Positions 51,520 through 60,045 of a DNA stretch of 64,000 nucleotides are shown piece after piece. A program made the position numbers and the translations under genes. The notes beneath the pieces were generated by a model. The model was not told the origin of the DNA. It saw nothing but the letters and a program-made list of their open reading frames with translations, and did no database searches. How positions within the stretch are numbered: position 1 is the first letter of the stretch; each line of letters opens with the position of its first letter. Source of the DNA: Paenibacillus lignilyticus (GTDB lineage Bacteria > Bacillota > Bacilli > Paenibacillales > Paenibacillaceae); NCBI RefSeq assembly GCF_017942085.1, contig NZ_JAGKSP010000005.1, positions 310,001 through 374,000 of the forward strand, given 5' to 3'.

Positions 51520-51996
51520 CTAAACATGAGCCTCCTTCATATACAATACGACTTTATTGCGGTCATCATCGAGCACGGAATATAAGGACTCGAAGGTGCG
51601 ATTCTGCTTCACCAAATAATGATCGAGGAGCAGCCTGGCGATATCTTGCGATCCCGTCGTTCGGACGAGTTGCTCGCCTAAATCGAAATTTCGTCCGTTC
51701 CAATAGAGAAACTCGGTTTCCAGAAACACGGATCGGTCACAACGCTCCAGCAGCGCCGGCTTAACTTCCGCTCCATAGCCGTCCAGATCGCCGGCTTGGA
51801 ACGAAGCCGCATAGATATGATGGACGCCGGTATCTTCGGATTCATGCGAGCTGTGGTGGAGCAGCCTATTCTGGATGACCGTTGCATTAACAAGCTTACG
51901 GACGAATAGTTCATCCGTATCAAGCGAATATTGTTTGAGCGTCCGTACTACCCGCTGCGTGGATTCATCCCATTCTTGATAACAGATCGTATGCAT
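51520..51996 (-). CDS. Unknown cytosolic protein of the channel/ATP-grasp operon
   Basis: Product of 158 residues. No signal or membrane segment, mixed alpha/beta (YQEWDESTQRVVRTLKQYSL, DIARLLLDHYLVKQNRTFES, VVLYMKEA). ATG 51996 overlaps the channel stop (TAATG). No family recognised. Strict coupling to the channel and lipoprotein genes suggests a complex subunit or regulator. Confidence 0.7.
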   Translation of the reverse strand: MHTICYQEWDESTQRVVRTLKQYSLDTDELFVRKLVNATVIQNRLLHHSSHESEDTGVHHIYAASFQAGDLDGYGAEVKPALLERCDRSVFLETEFLYWNGRNFDLGEQLVRTTGSQDIARLLLDHYLVKQNRTFESLYSVLDDDRNKVVLYMKEAHV

Positions 51997-53021
51997 TAAG
52001 CGCGCACTCCCTTGGTAATAGTCTGATAGACATCGACATCACAGACGACGAAGAGCTTGGCGTTCGCTGGAATTGGAGCGTTCAGCTTCGTGTTGATGGA
52101 CATATCTCCGCGATCTGAGATCAATGTCGCGCCTTGCCTTAAGAGAGAGAGGAAGGCATCCTCATACGTCTTCCACTCCGGTGCGACGGGTATAGGGAAC
52201 ACATCGGCACCATGCTGACGACTCAGCAGCTGGGTGAAGATTTCCACGCTGCCATCGTTCAGTGCGGATCGAACCGCTAGTCTGGCAACGGCATCGTGAG
52301 AGAGTACAAATTCATTCACTTTGACATGTTTGAAATTGTGGATATGCTTCTCAAGCATGATCTCAACCGTCGTATGTACCTGAGGAGCGATACTTTCAAT
52401 GCTGGAGGCTATCAGCAGTGATTTGCCGTCGACCAGCGAAGATTCATCGATGCGATAGTCAGCGAAGATGATGGCTGCTTTGGCGCTGGCAATGCCGGCT
52501 CTCTCCAGAATGTCGCTGGAGCTAGGATCGCCGCTGACAAAGTGAACATTGTGATGCTCGTAGGGATGTTGATCGATGGCATCAATAATCACGATATGAG
52601 TGGCGGGAGAGATAGTTAACAGCTCATCAACCGCATATCTGGCTTTCTTGCTCCAATTAATAAAAATGACGTGCTGTTTACCGGAATAGGTCAACTTGCC
52701 AGCTCTCCTTTGTCGATGATATTGTGAGACCGAATCGATAATTTTGCCGATTATCAAGCTCAGCAAACCGATGCCAAACACATAAATAAAGAGGGTAAGC
52801 ACCTTGCCTGCGAACGTATGCGCGAAATAATCGCCGTACCCGACGGTTGCCATCGTGGTCATCACCCAGTAGAGGGCATTGAACCAGGATTCGAAAGTCT
52901 CAGGCTCCAGCCAGTAGGCTAACGTTGAGAGGATCAGCAGGAAGGCAACGAAGAGAATGGCAATAGCTGAGTTCTTAAGCCTTAGCAGCTTTAACGACAG
53001 GGTGTGCAGAAACAGTGGCAT
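51996..53021 (-). CDS. Potassium channel with TrkA-N/RCK domain
   Basis: Product of 341 residues. Two membrane helices (about 18-38 and 72-95) flank the pore loop TTMATVGYGDYF (59-64 is the TVGYGD K+ filter). Residues 105-340 form a cytosolic RCK domain (QHVIFINWSKKARYAVDELL, HNVHFVSGDPSSSDILERAGIASAKAAI). It resembles YugO of Bacillus subtilis, a K+ channel linked to biofilm signalling. AAGGAGG precedes ATG 53021. First gene of a five-gene operon; a minus-strand TTGACA lies at 53133-53128. Confidence 0.92.
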   Translation of the reverse strand: MPLFLHTLSLKLLRLKNSAIAILFVAFLLILSTLAYWLEPETFESWFNALYWVMTTMATVGYGDYFAHTFAGKVLTLFIYVFGIGLLSLIIGKIIDSVSQYHRQRRAGKLTYSGKQHVIFINWSKKARYAVDELLTISPATHIVIIDAIDQHPYEHHNVHFVSGDPSSSDILERAGIASAKAAIIFADYRIDESSLVDGKSLLIASSIESIAPQVHTTVEIMLEKHIHNFKHVKVNEFVLSHDAVARLAVRSALNDGSVEIFTQLLSRQHGADVFPIPVAPEWKTYEDAFLSLLRQGATLISDRGDMSINTKLNAPIPANAKLFVVCDVDVYQTITKGVRA

Positions 53022-53206
53022 GCAGGGGATCCTCCTTCTCCGGTCAGGCGCCGCAGGGCACTGTTAACCCGCGAAGCCCTTTCCAATAGTACACTATTTC
53101 AGTTCATACGAGAACCATATCCATAGGTGTCAATTTTTTGAAAAATGAACAGAACGATACAGTTCGAAAGTCGGTTATTTATATCGGACATGAGCATAAA
53201 TGTTTA

Positions 53207-53236
53207 TTGTTTATTAAGGTTGGTTTCCTATATAAT
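53207..53236 (+). promoter_or_regulatory. Sigma-A-like promoter for the pyrH2 leader
   Basis: TTGTTT (53207-53212) and TATAAT (53231-53236) are separated by 18 bases. It drives the leader peptide, attenuator and UMP-kinase paralogue. Confidence 0.6.
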
Positions 53237-53268
53237 CAAGCTTAGTAAAGGAAGGGAGGCGACGCTTC

Positions 53269-53352
53269 ATGCTGATCAGACAACAACCAGGTCCGGTAGA
53301 ACGCATTGCGTCGACAGCCTTTCCAATTTCATATGTGATCCGCAAACACTAA
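53269..53352 (+). CDS. 27-residue leader peptide upstream of pyrH2
   Basis: ATG 53269 follows GGGAGG with good spacing. It encodes a peptide of 27 residues ending ..ISYVIRKH. Its stop codon TAA (53350-53352) lies inside the left arm of the terminator hairpin that follows. A ribosome finishing or stalling here would cover the hairpin. This is the layout of a translation-coupled attenuator. No repeated amino acid codon suggests which signal. Confidence 0.55.
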   Translation: MLIRQQPGPVERIASTAFPISYVIRKH

Positions 53353-53378
53353 GGCATTTGCTTTAGTGTTTTATTTTT
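53344..53378 (+). terminator. Attenuator hairpin between leader peptide and pyrH2
   Basis: AAACACTAAGGC (53344-53355) pairs with GCTTTAGTGTTT (53360-53371), 12 pairs with one G-U and a four-base loop, followed by TATTTTTG. It ends 18 bases before the UMP-kinase-like start codon, so it must be read through. Confidence 0.75.
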
Positions 53379-53395
53379 GTCCAAGGAGGATTGAA

Positions 53396-54133
53396 ATGAG
53401 CACATACAAGAGGGTACTGATCAAGTTAAGCGGCGGAGCCGTTGCGGGAAGCAGCGAGTTTGGGTTTGATCCGGGCAGGCTGGAGCATATCGCGGGTGAG
53501 ATATTGTCGGTGGTGAGCAAAGGCGTAGAGGTATCCTTGGTTATTGGCGGAGGCAACATCTTCAGAGGCAATATGGCGGAGAGCTGGGGCATTGAGCGCG
53601 CGGAAGCCGATAACATCGGCACGCTTGCAACGGTAGTGAACAGCTTAATGCTAAGAGGCGTGTTGAAGGCAAAATGCAGCAACGAAGTGCGCGTGATGAC
53701 GGCCATTCCGCTCACCTCCGTCGCAGAGCCTTATATTCGGCTGCGAGCGATTCATCATTTGGAGAAAGGGTATATCGTCATCTTCGCCGGCGGCAATGGC
53801 CAGCCCTATGTGACAACAGACTATCCCTCCGTGCAACGCGCTATTGAGGTGAATTGCGATGCTTTATTTGTAGCGAAGCAAGGGGTGGACGGTGTATATG
53901 AAGCAGATCCGAAGAAGCATAGGGAGGCAAGGAAATTCCAATCGCTTCACTATAACGATGTGGTCAAGAATGACTTGCGGGTAATGGATCAGTCCGCGTT
54001 TCTGCTCGCGCGCGACTACAAGCTCCCGATTCATGTATTCAATTTCGATGAGCCGGGCTCCATGGCAGCGATATGCGATGGTGAATCGATCGGTACAGTC
54101 ATTAATGGCGAATCCGTCATGACCTTCGCTTAA
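53396..54133 (+). CDS. UMP kinase paralogue (PyrH-like), outside the usual rpsB-tsf cluster
   Basis: Amino-acid-kinase-fold protein of 245 residues that would phosphorylate UMP to UDP. Start ATG 53396 after AAGGAGGA. KRVLIKLSGGAVAGSSEFG (normally KLSGEAL), VIGGGNIFRGNMAE, ADNIGTLATVVNSLML (normally YMGMLAT), FAGGNGQPYVTTD (normally GTGNPFFTTD), then VDGVYEADPKKH and RVMDQSAFLLARD. It is clearly pyrH-like but diverged at the nucleotide and GTP-allosteric sites. There is no rpsB, tsf or frr next to it, so the housekeeping pyrH is expected elsewhere. It may act on another nucleotide. Confidence 0.85.
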   Translation: MSTYKRVLIKLSGGAVAGSSEFGFDPGRLEHIAGEILSVVSKGVEVSLVIGGGNIFRGNMAESWGIERAEADNIGTLATVVNSLMLRGVLKAKCSNEVRVMTAIPLTSVAEPYIRLRAIHHLEKGYIVIFAGGNGQPYVTTDYPSVQRAIEVNCDALFVAKQGVDGVYEADPKKHREARKFQSLHYNDVVKNDLRVMDQSAFLLARDYKLPIHVFNFDEPGSMAAICDGESIGTVINGESVMTFA

Positions 54134-54164
54134 TCCAGATGAGGCGCTAACCCGGTCACAATAA

Positions 54165-54208
54165 AAGGCTGTCTCAGAAGTGCGAAATCGCACGATCGAG
54201 ACAGCCTT
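54165..54208 (+). terminator. Terminator after pyrH2
   Basis: AAGGCTGTCTC (54165-54175) pairs perfectly with GAGACAGCCTT (54198-54208). Confidence 0.85.
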
Positions 54209-54223
54209 CTCTTATTCAATGAC

Positions 54224-54346
54224 TCAGCAGCTGTTACCTTGAGACTTGTTGTCGCTCTCTTCCGAGAGCTTCTCTCCGTATTGATCCAGACGTCCCGGAT
54301 GGGAGGCCGGACCTTTTTTCTTCGGTTTGCTGTTTCGACCTGTCAT
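54224..54346 (-). CDS. 40-residue basic hydrophilic protein
   Basis: ATG 54346 has GGAGGTGAG about nine bases upstream on the minus strand. The product opens MTGRNSKPKKKGPASHPGRL and ends in a Cys. It is small, basic, rich in Lys, Ser and Gly, without hydrophobic segment; a minor SASP or a nucleic-acid-binding peptide is possible. It faces the pyrH2 terminator. Rest of 54134-54433 is otherwise empty. Confidence 0.55.
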   Translation of the reverse strand: MTGRNSKPKKKGPASHPGRLDQYGEKLSEESDNKSQGNSC

Positions 54347-54433
54347 GGTAATGCTCACCTCCGTCATCCATAAGATGAGCGGAGAGTGCTGAAATCATTC
54401 ATCTAGGGGCAATTTACGGTTGGACGGCGATGA

Positions 54434-55897
54434 TTAGCCCATATCTACCGCATGCGCCGGAGCTTGAACCCCGTTTGCTTGAGGCCGTTTCAAGGTGACG
54501 GCGAGCAGCAGACCGAAGATAGCCAGCCCGGCAAGCGCCAAGTACGTATCGTGGAAGCCGTGTGCCATCGCATCGGGCATCGGTTTCTCCCCTTCAGCAA
54601 CATGATGCGTTGTCCGGCTGACGATTAATGTCGTTAATCCTGCGACCGCAAACGATGTAACGACTTGCTGTGCGGCGCTCGTAAGCGACGTAACCCTGCT
54701 GACCAAATGACTTGGCGCAGATTGAATGAGATGCGTATTCAGAGCCAGGAAGGACAAGCCCATTCCCATTCCGAGCATGGCGCGGGGAAGAAGGAACATG
54801 ACCGCACTGTCGGACGGATCGATGCGCGAGATGAGGAATGCGCCAACCGCAACAATCGACAAGCCGGTGACAACCAGCGGACGTGCGCCGATTTTGTCAT
54901 ATAAGCGGCCTCCGATAGGCATAAACAGACCTGCGGCAATCGCTTGCGGCAGTGTCCACATGCCGGCATGGAACGCGCTCATGCCCATAAGCTCTTGCAT
55001 GAAGTATGGTACGGTGAAGATAATCCCGAACATTACAAATTGCAGGACCCACTGGACGATAATGCCTCGTGTGAACAACGGGGAGCGGAATACACGAAGC
55101 TCCAGGAGCGGTTCTTTCTTACGTTTCAATTCAACGATGATAAAGAGAATGAGCGATACCGAACCAACGACGAGACCGATGATTGTCTTGTCGGACGTCC
55201 AGCTTGTTGAACCTTCGCTAAGTCCATAAGACAAGCCGGCAAAAGCAAGCGGTCCGAGCAGAATGCCCAACATATCAAGGGAGGTGAACGCTTTTTTCGG
55301 CAGCTTCGGCAGCAAGGTTACACATAGGATGACGCCCAGTATGCCGATCGGAACGTTGATGAAGAAAATCCATTCCCAAGCGACATAATCGACTAAATAG
55401 CCTGACACGATAGGGCCGAGTGCAGGTGCCAGCAGAATCGGCATTCCCATAAGTCCCATGATGGAGCCGGCTTTCTCAGGAGGACTGAGCTGGTACGTCA
55501 TCGCGAATGCGATCGGAAGCACCATACCGCCGCCGAGTCCTTGCAGAACGCGGAACATAATCAGCTGCTCTGCCGTCGTGGCCAGTGCGCACAACACCGA
55601 ACCGACTGTAAACAGAATGAGGGAAATGATGAAGATTTGTTTCGAGCCGAACCGATCTGTCATCCAGCCGGCGAGCGGAATGACGGCTGCTTGAGCCAGC
55701 GCATAACCGGTAACGGTCCACTGCACGGTGCTCAGCGTGCTGTCGAAATCTTTCACAAGAACAGGGATGGCTACATTGACAGCGGTACTGTCAAGGATAA
55801 CCATGAAGATGCCGACAATAATGGCGAGCAAAGGGCCAACCAGTTGTCGCATGGAGGTAAACGGGATAACAGGTGATTCTTTACGTGCAGCGCTCAT
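54434..55897 (-). CDS. MFS drug exporter, DHA2 family (14 helices)
   Basis: Proton-driven multidrug or small-molecule exporter of 487 residues. Motif D1 ILDSTAVNVAIPVLVKDF in helix 1, motif A GWMTDRFGSKQIFI, motif C-type GLGGGMVLPIAF and LAPALGPIVSGYLVDY in helix 5, characteristic of 14-TM DHA2 proteins (EmrB/LmrB type). AAGGAGG lies before ATG 55897. No adjacent regulator visible. Confidence 0.93.
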   Translation of the reverse strand: MSAARKESPVIPFTSMRQLVGPLLAIIVGIFMVILDSTAVNVAIPVLVKDFDSTLSTVQWTVTGYALAQAAVIPLAGWMTDRFGSKQIFIISLILFTVGSVLCALATTAEQLIMFRVLQGLGGGMVLPIAFAMTYQLSPPEKAGSIMGLMGMPILLAPALGPIVSGYLVDYVAWEWIFFINVPIGILGVILCVTLLPKLPKKAFTSLDMLGILLGPLAFAGLSYGLSEGSTSWTSDKTIIGLVVGSVSLILFIIVELKRKKEPLLELRVFRSPLFTRGIIVQWVLQFVMFGIIFTVPYFMQELMGMSAFHAGMWTLPQAIAAGLFMPIGGRLYDKIGARPLVVTGLSIVAVGAFLISRIDPSDSAVMFLLPRAMLGMGMGLSFLALNTHLIQSAPSHLVSRVTSLTSAAQQVVTSFAVAGLTTLIVSRTTHHVAEGEKPMPDAMAHGFHDTYLALAGLAIFGLLLAVTLKRPQANGVQAPAHAVDMG

Positions 55898-55985
55898 GGC
55901 AGCCTCCTTGAATACTTTTCTAACCTACTTTACCACTTTACTTTCCTCTTATTGGGTTGTCAAAAAGGGGCTGAAAATAACAAAA

Positions 55986-56006
55986 GAGAGGCTAAAATCG
56001 CCTCTC
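55986..56006 (-). terminator. Terminator after thymidine kinase gene
   Basis: GAGAGGC (55986-55992) pairs with GCCTCTC (56000-56006); on the minus strand TTTTGTTATTTT follows. Confidence 0.8.
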
Positions 56007-56015
56007 CGCGTCTTC

Positions 56016-56630
56016 TTATTCGGTTTCGGGCTCCGGCTCAACCTCGCGGAAAGCTTGATTGTAGCAGCGCCTGCAAACCGGTTTATAATCTTCATTGCCG
56101 CCGATTTGGATTTGTTCACCCGCGTTAACCGGCTGTCCATCTCGGAAGCGGATAACCATCGTAGCTTTGCGATCGCAGAACCAGCAGATCGTCTTGATCT
56201 CTTCGATCTTATCGGCTTGCACCAGCAGGTTATAACTGCCTTCAAACAACTGATTCTGGAAGTCGTTCTTCAGTCCGAACGCCATAACCGGGATGTTCAG
56301 TTCATCGACGACTTGCGTGAGCTCTAGGATATGATGTTTCTTCAGAAATTGAGCTTCATCGATGAGTACACAGTAGATTTTGTTAGGACCGGTTGAAGTA
56401 GATAAATGCGATTTGACGCTTTCATACAGGTTCGTATGTTCGTCGACCGGAATGGCAGCCCGCTCGAAGCCGACTCGCGAGCCGACCAGCTCTGCACCGT
56501 CTCTCGCACTGAAAGAAGGGGAATAGATGAGGACCTGTTTGCCTTGTTCCTCGTAATTGTGGGCTACTTTAATAATTTCAAATGATTTCCCACTATTCAT
56601 CGTGCCGTATTTGTAATAGAGCTGTGCCAT
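56016..56630 (-). CDS. tdk: Thymidine kinase
   Basis: Salvage enzyme converting thymidine to dTMP. Product of 204 residues. P-loop [13 protein letters not shown] (9-16), Walker [14 protein letters not shown], the lasso-domain zinc ligands CWFCDRKA and CRRCYNQ, and the base-binding [18 protein letters not shown] before ATG 56630. Complete and standard. Confidence 0.97.
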   Translation of the reverse strand: MAQLYYKYGTMNSGKSFEIIKVAHNYEEQGKQVLIYSPSFSARDGAELVGSRVGFERAAIPVDEHTNLYESVKSHLSTSTGPNKIYCVLIDEAQFLKKHHILELTQVVDELNIPVMAFGLKNDFQNQLFEGSYNLLVQADKIEEIKTICWFCDRKATMVIRFRDGQPVNAGEQIQIGGNEDYKPVCRRCYNQAFREVEPEPETE

Positions 56631-56711
56631 CTGAATCTCTCCTAAGCAATATCTTCCTTTACTTATTTAACATATTTAATTGAAAGTGACAAGCCTGTTT
56701 TACAAACGAAA

Positions 56712-56739
56712 CAGGCTGCCGGGCGGTGCCGGCAGCCTG
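56712..56739 (-). terminator. Terminator after the small membrane protein gene
   Basis: CAGGCTGCCGG (56712-56722) pairs with CCGGCAGCCTG (56729-56739), 11 pairs and a six-base loop; TTTCGTTTG follows on the minus strand. Confidence 0.85.
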
Positions 56740-56775
56740 CAAGAAATGCGGGCAATGGAGCTACTGCTGTAGCAA

Positions 56776-57063
56776 TTACATTTTTCCTTTTAGGTCCATG
56801 AGATACTTGAATACAACTCCGAATGCACCGACGTAGTAAGCGGTCAACATCATCCAGCCCCAGTGATCGAGAGACTGCATGTTCGCAAACATGAATAACG
56901 GTAATACATAGTAAACCATGTCTTTGAGATACCCGAGTACAAAATCAGTGGAAAATGTGCCTGACTTCATCATTTTGAACATATCCATTAAGAAGTTCAG
57001 GCCCATGAATCCAAGTACTGCCCACATCGAGTAGAGCATCCAGTCTGTGAGTGCAAATGTCAT
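56776..57063 (-). CDS. Small three-span membrane protein, holin-like size
   Basis: ATG 57063 is chosen because GGGGAGGTGAT lies seven bases upstream; longer in-frame versions have no site. Product of 95 residues with three hydrophobic helices and many Met (MTFALTDWMLYSMWAVLGFM, VYYVLPLFMFANM, MMLTAYYVGAFGVVF), ending in a basic KGKM. Size and topology recall phage-type holins, but no lysin or phage gene is adjacent, so I call it unknown. Confidence 0.68.
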   Translation of the reverse strand: MTFALTDWMLYSMWAVLGFMGLNFLMDMFKMMKSGTFSTDFVLGYLKDMVYYVLPLFMFANMQSLDHWGWMMLTAYYVGAFGVVFKYLMDLKGKM

Positions 57064-57243
57064 TAGAATCACCTCCCCTAAAGAAAGAAGAGTTCTTGCA
57101 TACGTTATCATATGAGGCATGGACGATATGCGTACTGGGGCAACGCTCATTTTTGGGGCGAGCAATGTTCGGAAAGCTTGAAGTGTTACCGCCCAAACGA
57201 GTACAATATGACGACAGCAATTGAAGGAGATGGATAAAACCGC

Positions 57244-58335
57244 ATGACGGCATTATTAGAGGCTTTTAACCAAACTACCTACCCGGTCACCGGACACAGC
57301 AAGTATACGGTGCAGATTTTACTCGAAGCATTTCGCGATATGGACGGCAGCGTGGAAAGCGACGTATACGGCAATGGGAAGCTGATCGAGGACTTTCAAC
57401 GGAAGATGGCCGACTTTCTGGGCAAAGAATCCGCCGTATTCTTCCCGAGCGGAACGATGGCTCAGCAAATTGCGCTGCGCATTTGGAGCGATGAGCTAGG
57501 AAATAAGAAGGTCGCCTATCACCCGCTTTGCCATCTGGAAATTCACGAGAAGGATGGGCTGAAAGAGCTGCACCATCTGGAGCCGATTCTGCTTGCGGAC
57601 AAAGAACGACTGATTACACTGGACGATGTGGTGAACATGAAAGAGAACATCTTTTGTTTGCTTCTGGAGCTGCCGCAGCGCGAGATCGGCGGTCAGCTGC
57701 CTTCCTTTGCAGAGTTGGAAGCCATTGCGTCTCATTGTCGCGAACGAGGGATCAAGCTGCATTTGGACGGGGCCAGACTGTTTGAAATCTTGCCGTATTA
57801 CGGGAAGTCGGCCGCGGAAGTATGCGCTTTGTTCGATAGCGTGTACGTATCGTTCTACAAAGGAATCGGCGGTATAGCAGGGGCGATCTTAGCCGGCGGA
57901 GAGGCTTTTACCGAGCAATCCAAGATTTGGAAGAGACGCCATGGCGGCGATCTGATCAGCCTGTATCCGTATATCGTTAGCAGCGATTATTATTTCGAGC
58001 AGCGAGTAGGGAAGATGGGGCATTATCATGAGTCCGCGGTTGAGCTGGCAAAGCTCTATAACGAATGCGCAGGGCTGAAGACGAACCCGGAATTCCCGGT
58101 GTCGAATATGTTCCACGTTCACGCAGCGATCCCGAAAGACAAATTAGAACCGATTTTCTTGGCGCTCTACAAGGAAACCGGAATTGGTCTCACCCGATAT
58201 ATTAATGTCGTTAATGATTCATTAAGCGCATACGAGGTTAGTCTTGGCGACCGTTTTGACAAGATTCCCAAGGCACAACTCAAAGAAGCGTTTGATTTGC
58301 TGAAGCAAAAATTGCAAGCTATCGTCGCCGAATAG
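57244..58335 (+). CDS. Threonine-aldolase-like beta-eliminating lyase
   Basis: PLP enzyme of fold type I, 363 residues. It cleaves beta-hydroxy-amino acids such as L-allo-threonine to glycine and an aldehyde. FPSGTMAQQIALRI, LHLDGARLFEILPYYGKS (Asp175) and the PLP Lys in YVSFYKGIGGIAGAI (Lys206) are visible. GAAGGAGATGG precedes ATG 57244. No neighbour gives the preferred substrate. Confidence 0.9.
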   Translation: MTALLEAFNQTTYPVTGHSKYTVQILLEAFRDMDGSVESDVYGNGKLIEDFQRKMADFLGKESAVFFPSGTMAQQIALRIWSDELGNKKVAYHPLCHLEIHEKDGLKELHHLEPILLADKERLITLDDVVNMKENIFCLLLELPQREIGGQLPSFAELEAIASHCRERGIKLHLDGARLFEILPYYGKSAAEVCALFDSVYVSFYKGIGGIAGAILAGGEAFTEQSKIWKRRHGGDLISLYPYIVSSDYYFEQRVGKMGHYHESAVELAKLYNECAGLKTNPEFPVSNMFHVHAAIPKDKLEPIFLALYKETGIGLTRYINVVNDSLSAYEVSLGDRFDKIPKAQLKEAFDLLKQKLQAIVAE

Positions 58336-58350
58336 ACATCAACATAATAA

Positions 58351-58392
58351 AGAAGAAGACAGGCTGTCCTAATGGATGGCCTGTCTTCTTCT
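58351..58392 (+). terminator. Terminator after the threonine-aldolase-like gene
   Basis: AGAAGAAGACAGGC (58351-58364) pairs perfectly with GCCTGTCTTCTTCT (58379-58392). Confidence 0.8.
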
Positions 58393-58406
58393 GCGTTCAT
58401 CCTGCG

Positions 58407-58436
58407 GAATATTTGCTAACAGCTAATGGCAAAATA
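58407..58436 (+). promoter_or_regulatory. Sigma-G-like promoter for germination operon 2
   Basis: GAATA (58407-58411) and CAAAATA (58430-58436) are separated by 18 bases, matching the forespore sigma-G pattern GHATR-N18-CATWHTA well. It ends about 40 bases before the GerA start codon, which fits forespore-specific expression. Confidence 0.55.
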
Positions 58437-58476
58437 TGAAATACGATCAAGTCAGAAGCGAATGCTGAGGTGAGCC

Positions 58477-60045
58477 ATGGAATTCTTCCTTCGATTATTT
58501 AAATTTCTAAATCGCCGCCAAATTCAGTCCTTAAAGTCGATGAAAGAGGATCACACCCCTGCACGCGGTCAATTGCAAAGAAGCTTAAAGGGAAATGTCG
58601 ATTCGATCACCGCGATTTTCAGCAAAGCACCGGATCTTGTCATTCGGTCATTTTATTATAAGCAGACGGAAAGTCAGGCCGTTCTTGTTTATTTGTCAGG
58701 TTTGGCAGACAAGAATTCCATCAACAATAATGTGCTGAACCAGCTGATGTTCGAGTCCGTTGATATTAGCAGAGGCATTGAAGGCAAAGGCGTACTACCC
58801 GTTACGCTTGGCGATATTCGCACGCTAACCACCCTACAGCATGTTGAGGATGCGGTTCTGCAAGGTCAAAGCGTCTTTATCATGGATGGCCAGCTGCAAG
58901 CATACGCCTTTGATACGCAGGGATGGCCACAACGCGCTATTACCGATTCCCAAATTGAAGCTTCCCTTAAAGGGGCTCACCAAGGGTTCATTGAGACTGC
59001 GGGATTAAACATTGCGCTGATCCGCCGGTATATCAGCAGCAGAGAACTAAAGATAAAAGAACTGAACATCGGCTCCAGAGTCCCCTGCACGGTGTCGATA
59101 CTCTATCTGGAGGATGTTACCCATCCGGATTTGATTCAGGAGATGGAGCGAAGATTAACATCATTAGATGTGGATTGCATTCTGAACACTGGAGAATTGG
59201 CGGAGTATATCGAAGATAATCCATTCTCGCTGCTACCGCAGTTTATTACGACTGAGCGGCCGGATACCGCTGCTTCGCAAATTCTCCAGGGGCGCATCTG
59301 TGTTGTCGTCGATCGCTCATCAAGTGTATTAATTGCTCCCGCGAGCATCGCTGCATTCTTTCAAGGCATTGATGATTACAGTATACGCTGGCCGATTGCC
59401 ACGTTTCTGCGTCTATTGCGATTCTTTGCTTGTATCATTGCAGCCTTCCTGCCGGGTATTTATATTGCCTGCATTTCGTTTAATCATGAAGTGATACCGC
59501 TTGACTTGATTCTATCCATCGGTCAATTTAGAGCAGCAGTACCGTTTCCACCTGTTATCGAGGCGTTTATGATGGAAATTATGCTTGAGATGCTTCGGGA
59601 AGCCGGTGTTCGTCTGCCCGCACCGGTTGGCCAAACGGTAGGCATTGTAGGCGGTATCGTTATCGGACAAGCAGCCGTACAAGCTGGGATCGTAAGTAAT
59701 CTGATGGTAGTCGTCGTTTCGTCGACCGCTGTTGCTTCGTTTATATTACCCAATTACGATATGGCAGCATCGATCAGGCTCATCCGATTTCCCGTAATGC
59801 TCATTGCATCGATGTTCGGGATGATCGGCATCATCGCAGCATTTATGGTGCTCGTCGCACATTTGATCACCTTAAAATCACTTGGCGAACCGTACACTGC
59901 GCCTATTGCGCCTATGCGTCTCGGGGATTGGAAGGATATGTTTATTCGGCTTCCCTTATGGAATATGCTGAAGCGTCCGAGGAGCGTGCGATCACTGCAG
60001 AAGAACAGAATGGGGATAAACCGCCTTGAAGGTGATGAGGAATGA
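58477..60045 (+). CDS. Spore germination receptor A subunit (GerA family), operon 2
   Basis: Product of 522 residues: soluble N-terminal region (about 1-285) with YIEDNPFSLLPQFITTERPD, then a membrane domain with VPFPPVIEAFMMEIMLEML, LPAPVGQTVGIVGGIVIGQAAVQAGIV and SFILPNYDMAASIRLIRF. TGAGGTGAG precedes ATG 58477. ATGA overlap with the B gene. Classical A-B-C order. Confidence 0.94.
   Translation: MEFFLRLFKFLNRRQIQSLKSMKEDHTPARGQLQRSLKGNVDSITAIFSKAPDLVIRSFYYKQTESQAVLVYLSGLADKNSINNNVLNQLMFESVDISRGIEGKGVLPVTLGDIRTLTTLQHVEDAVLQGQSVFIMDGQLQAYAFDTQGWPQRAITDSQIEASLKGAHQGFIETAGLNIALIRRYISSRELKIKELNIGSRVPCTVSILYLEDVTHPDLIQEMERRLTSLDVDCILNTGELAEYIEDNPFSLLPQFITTERPDTAASQILQGRICVVVDRSSSVLIAPASIAAFFQGIDDYSIRWPIATFLRLLRFFACIIAAFLPGIYIACISFNHEVIPLDLILSIGQFRAAVPFPPVIEAFMMEIMLEMLREAGVRLPAPVGQTVGIVGGIVIGQAAVQAGIVSNLMVVVVSSTAVASFILPNYDMAASIRLIRFPVMLIASMFGMIGIIAAFMVLVAHLITLKSLGEPYTAPIAPMRLGDWKDMFIRLPLWNMLKRPRSVRSLQKNRMGINRLEGDEE

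Noticed and set aside
56776..57063. Prophage remnant suggested by the holin-sized membrane protein
   Set aside because: No phage structural, integrase or lysin gene is in the surroundings.
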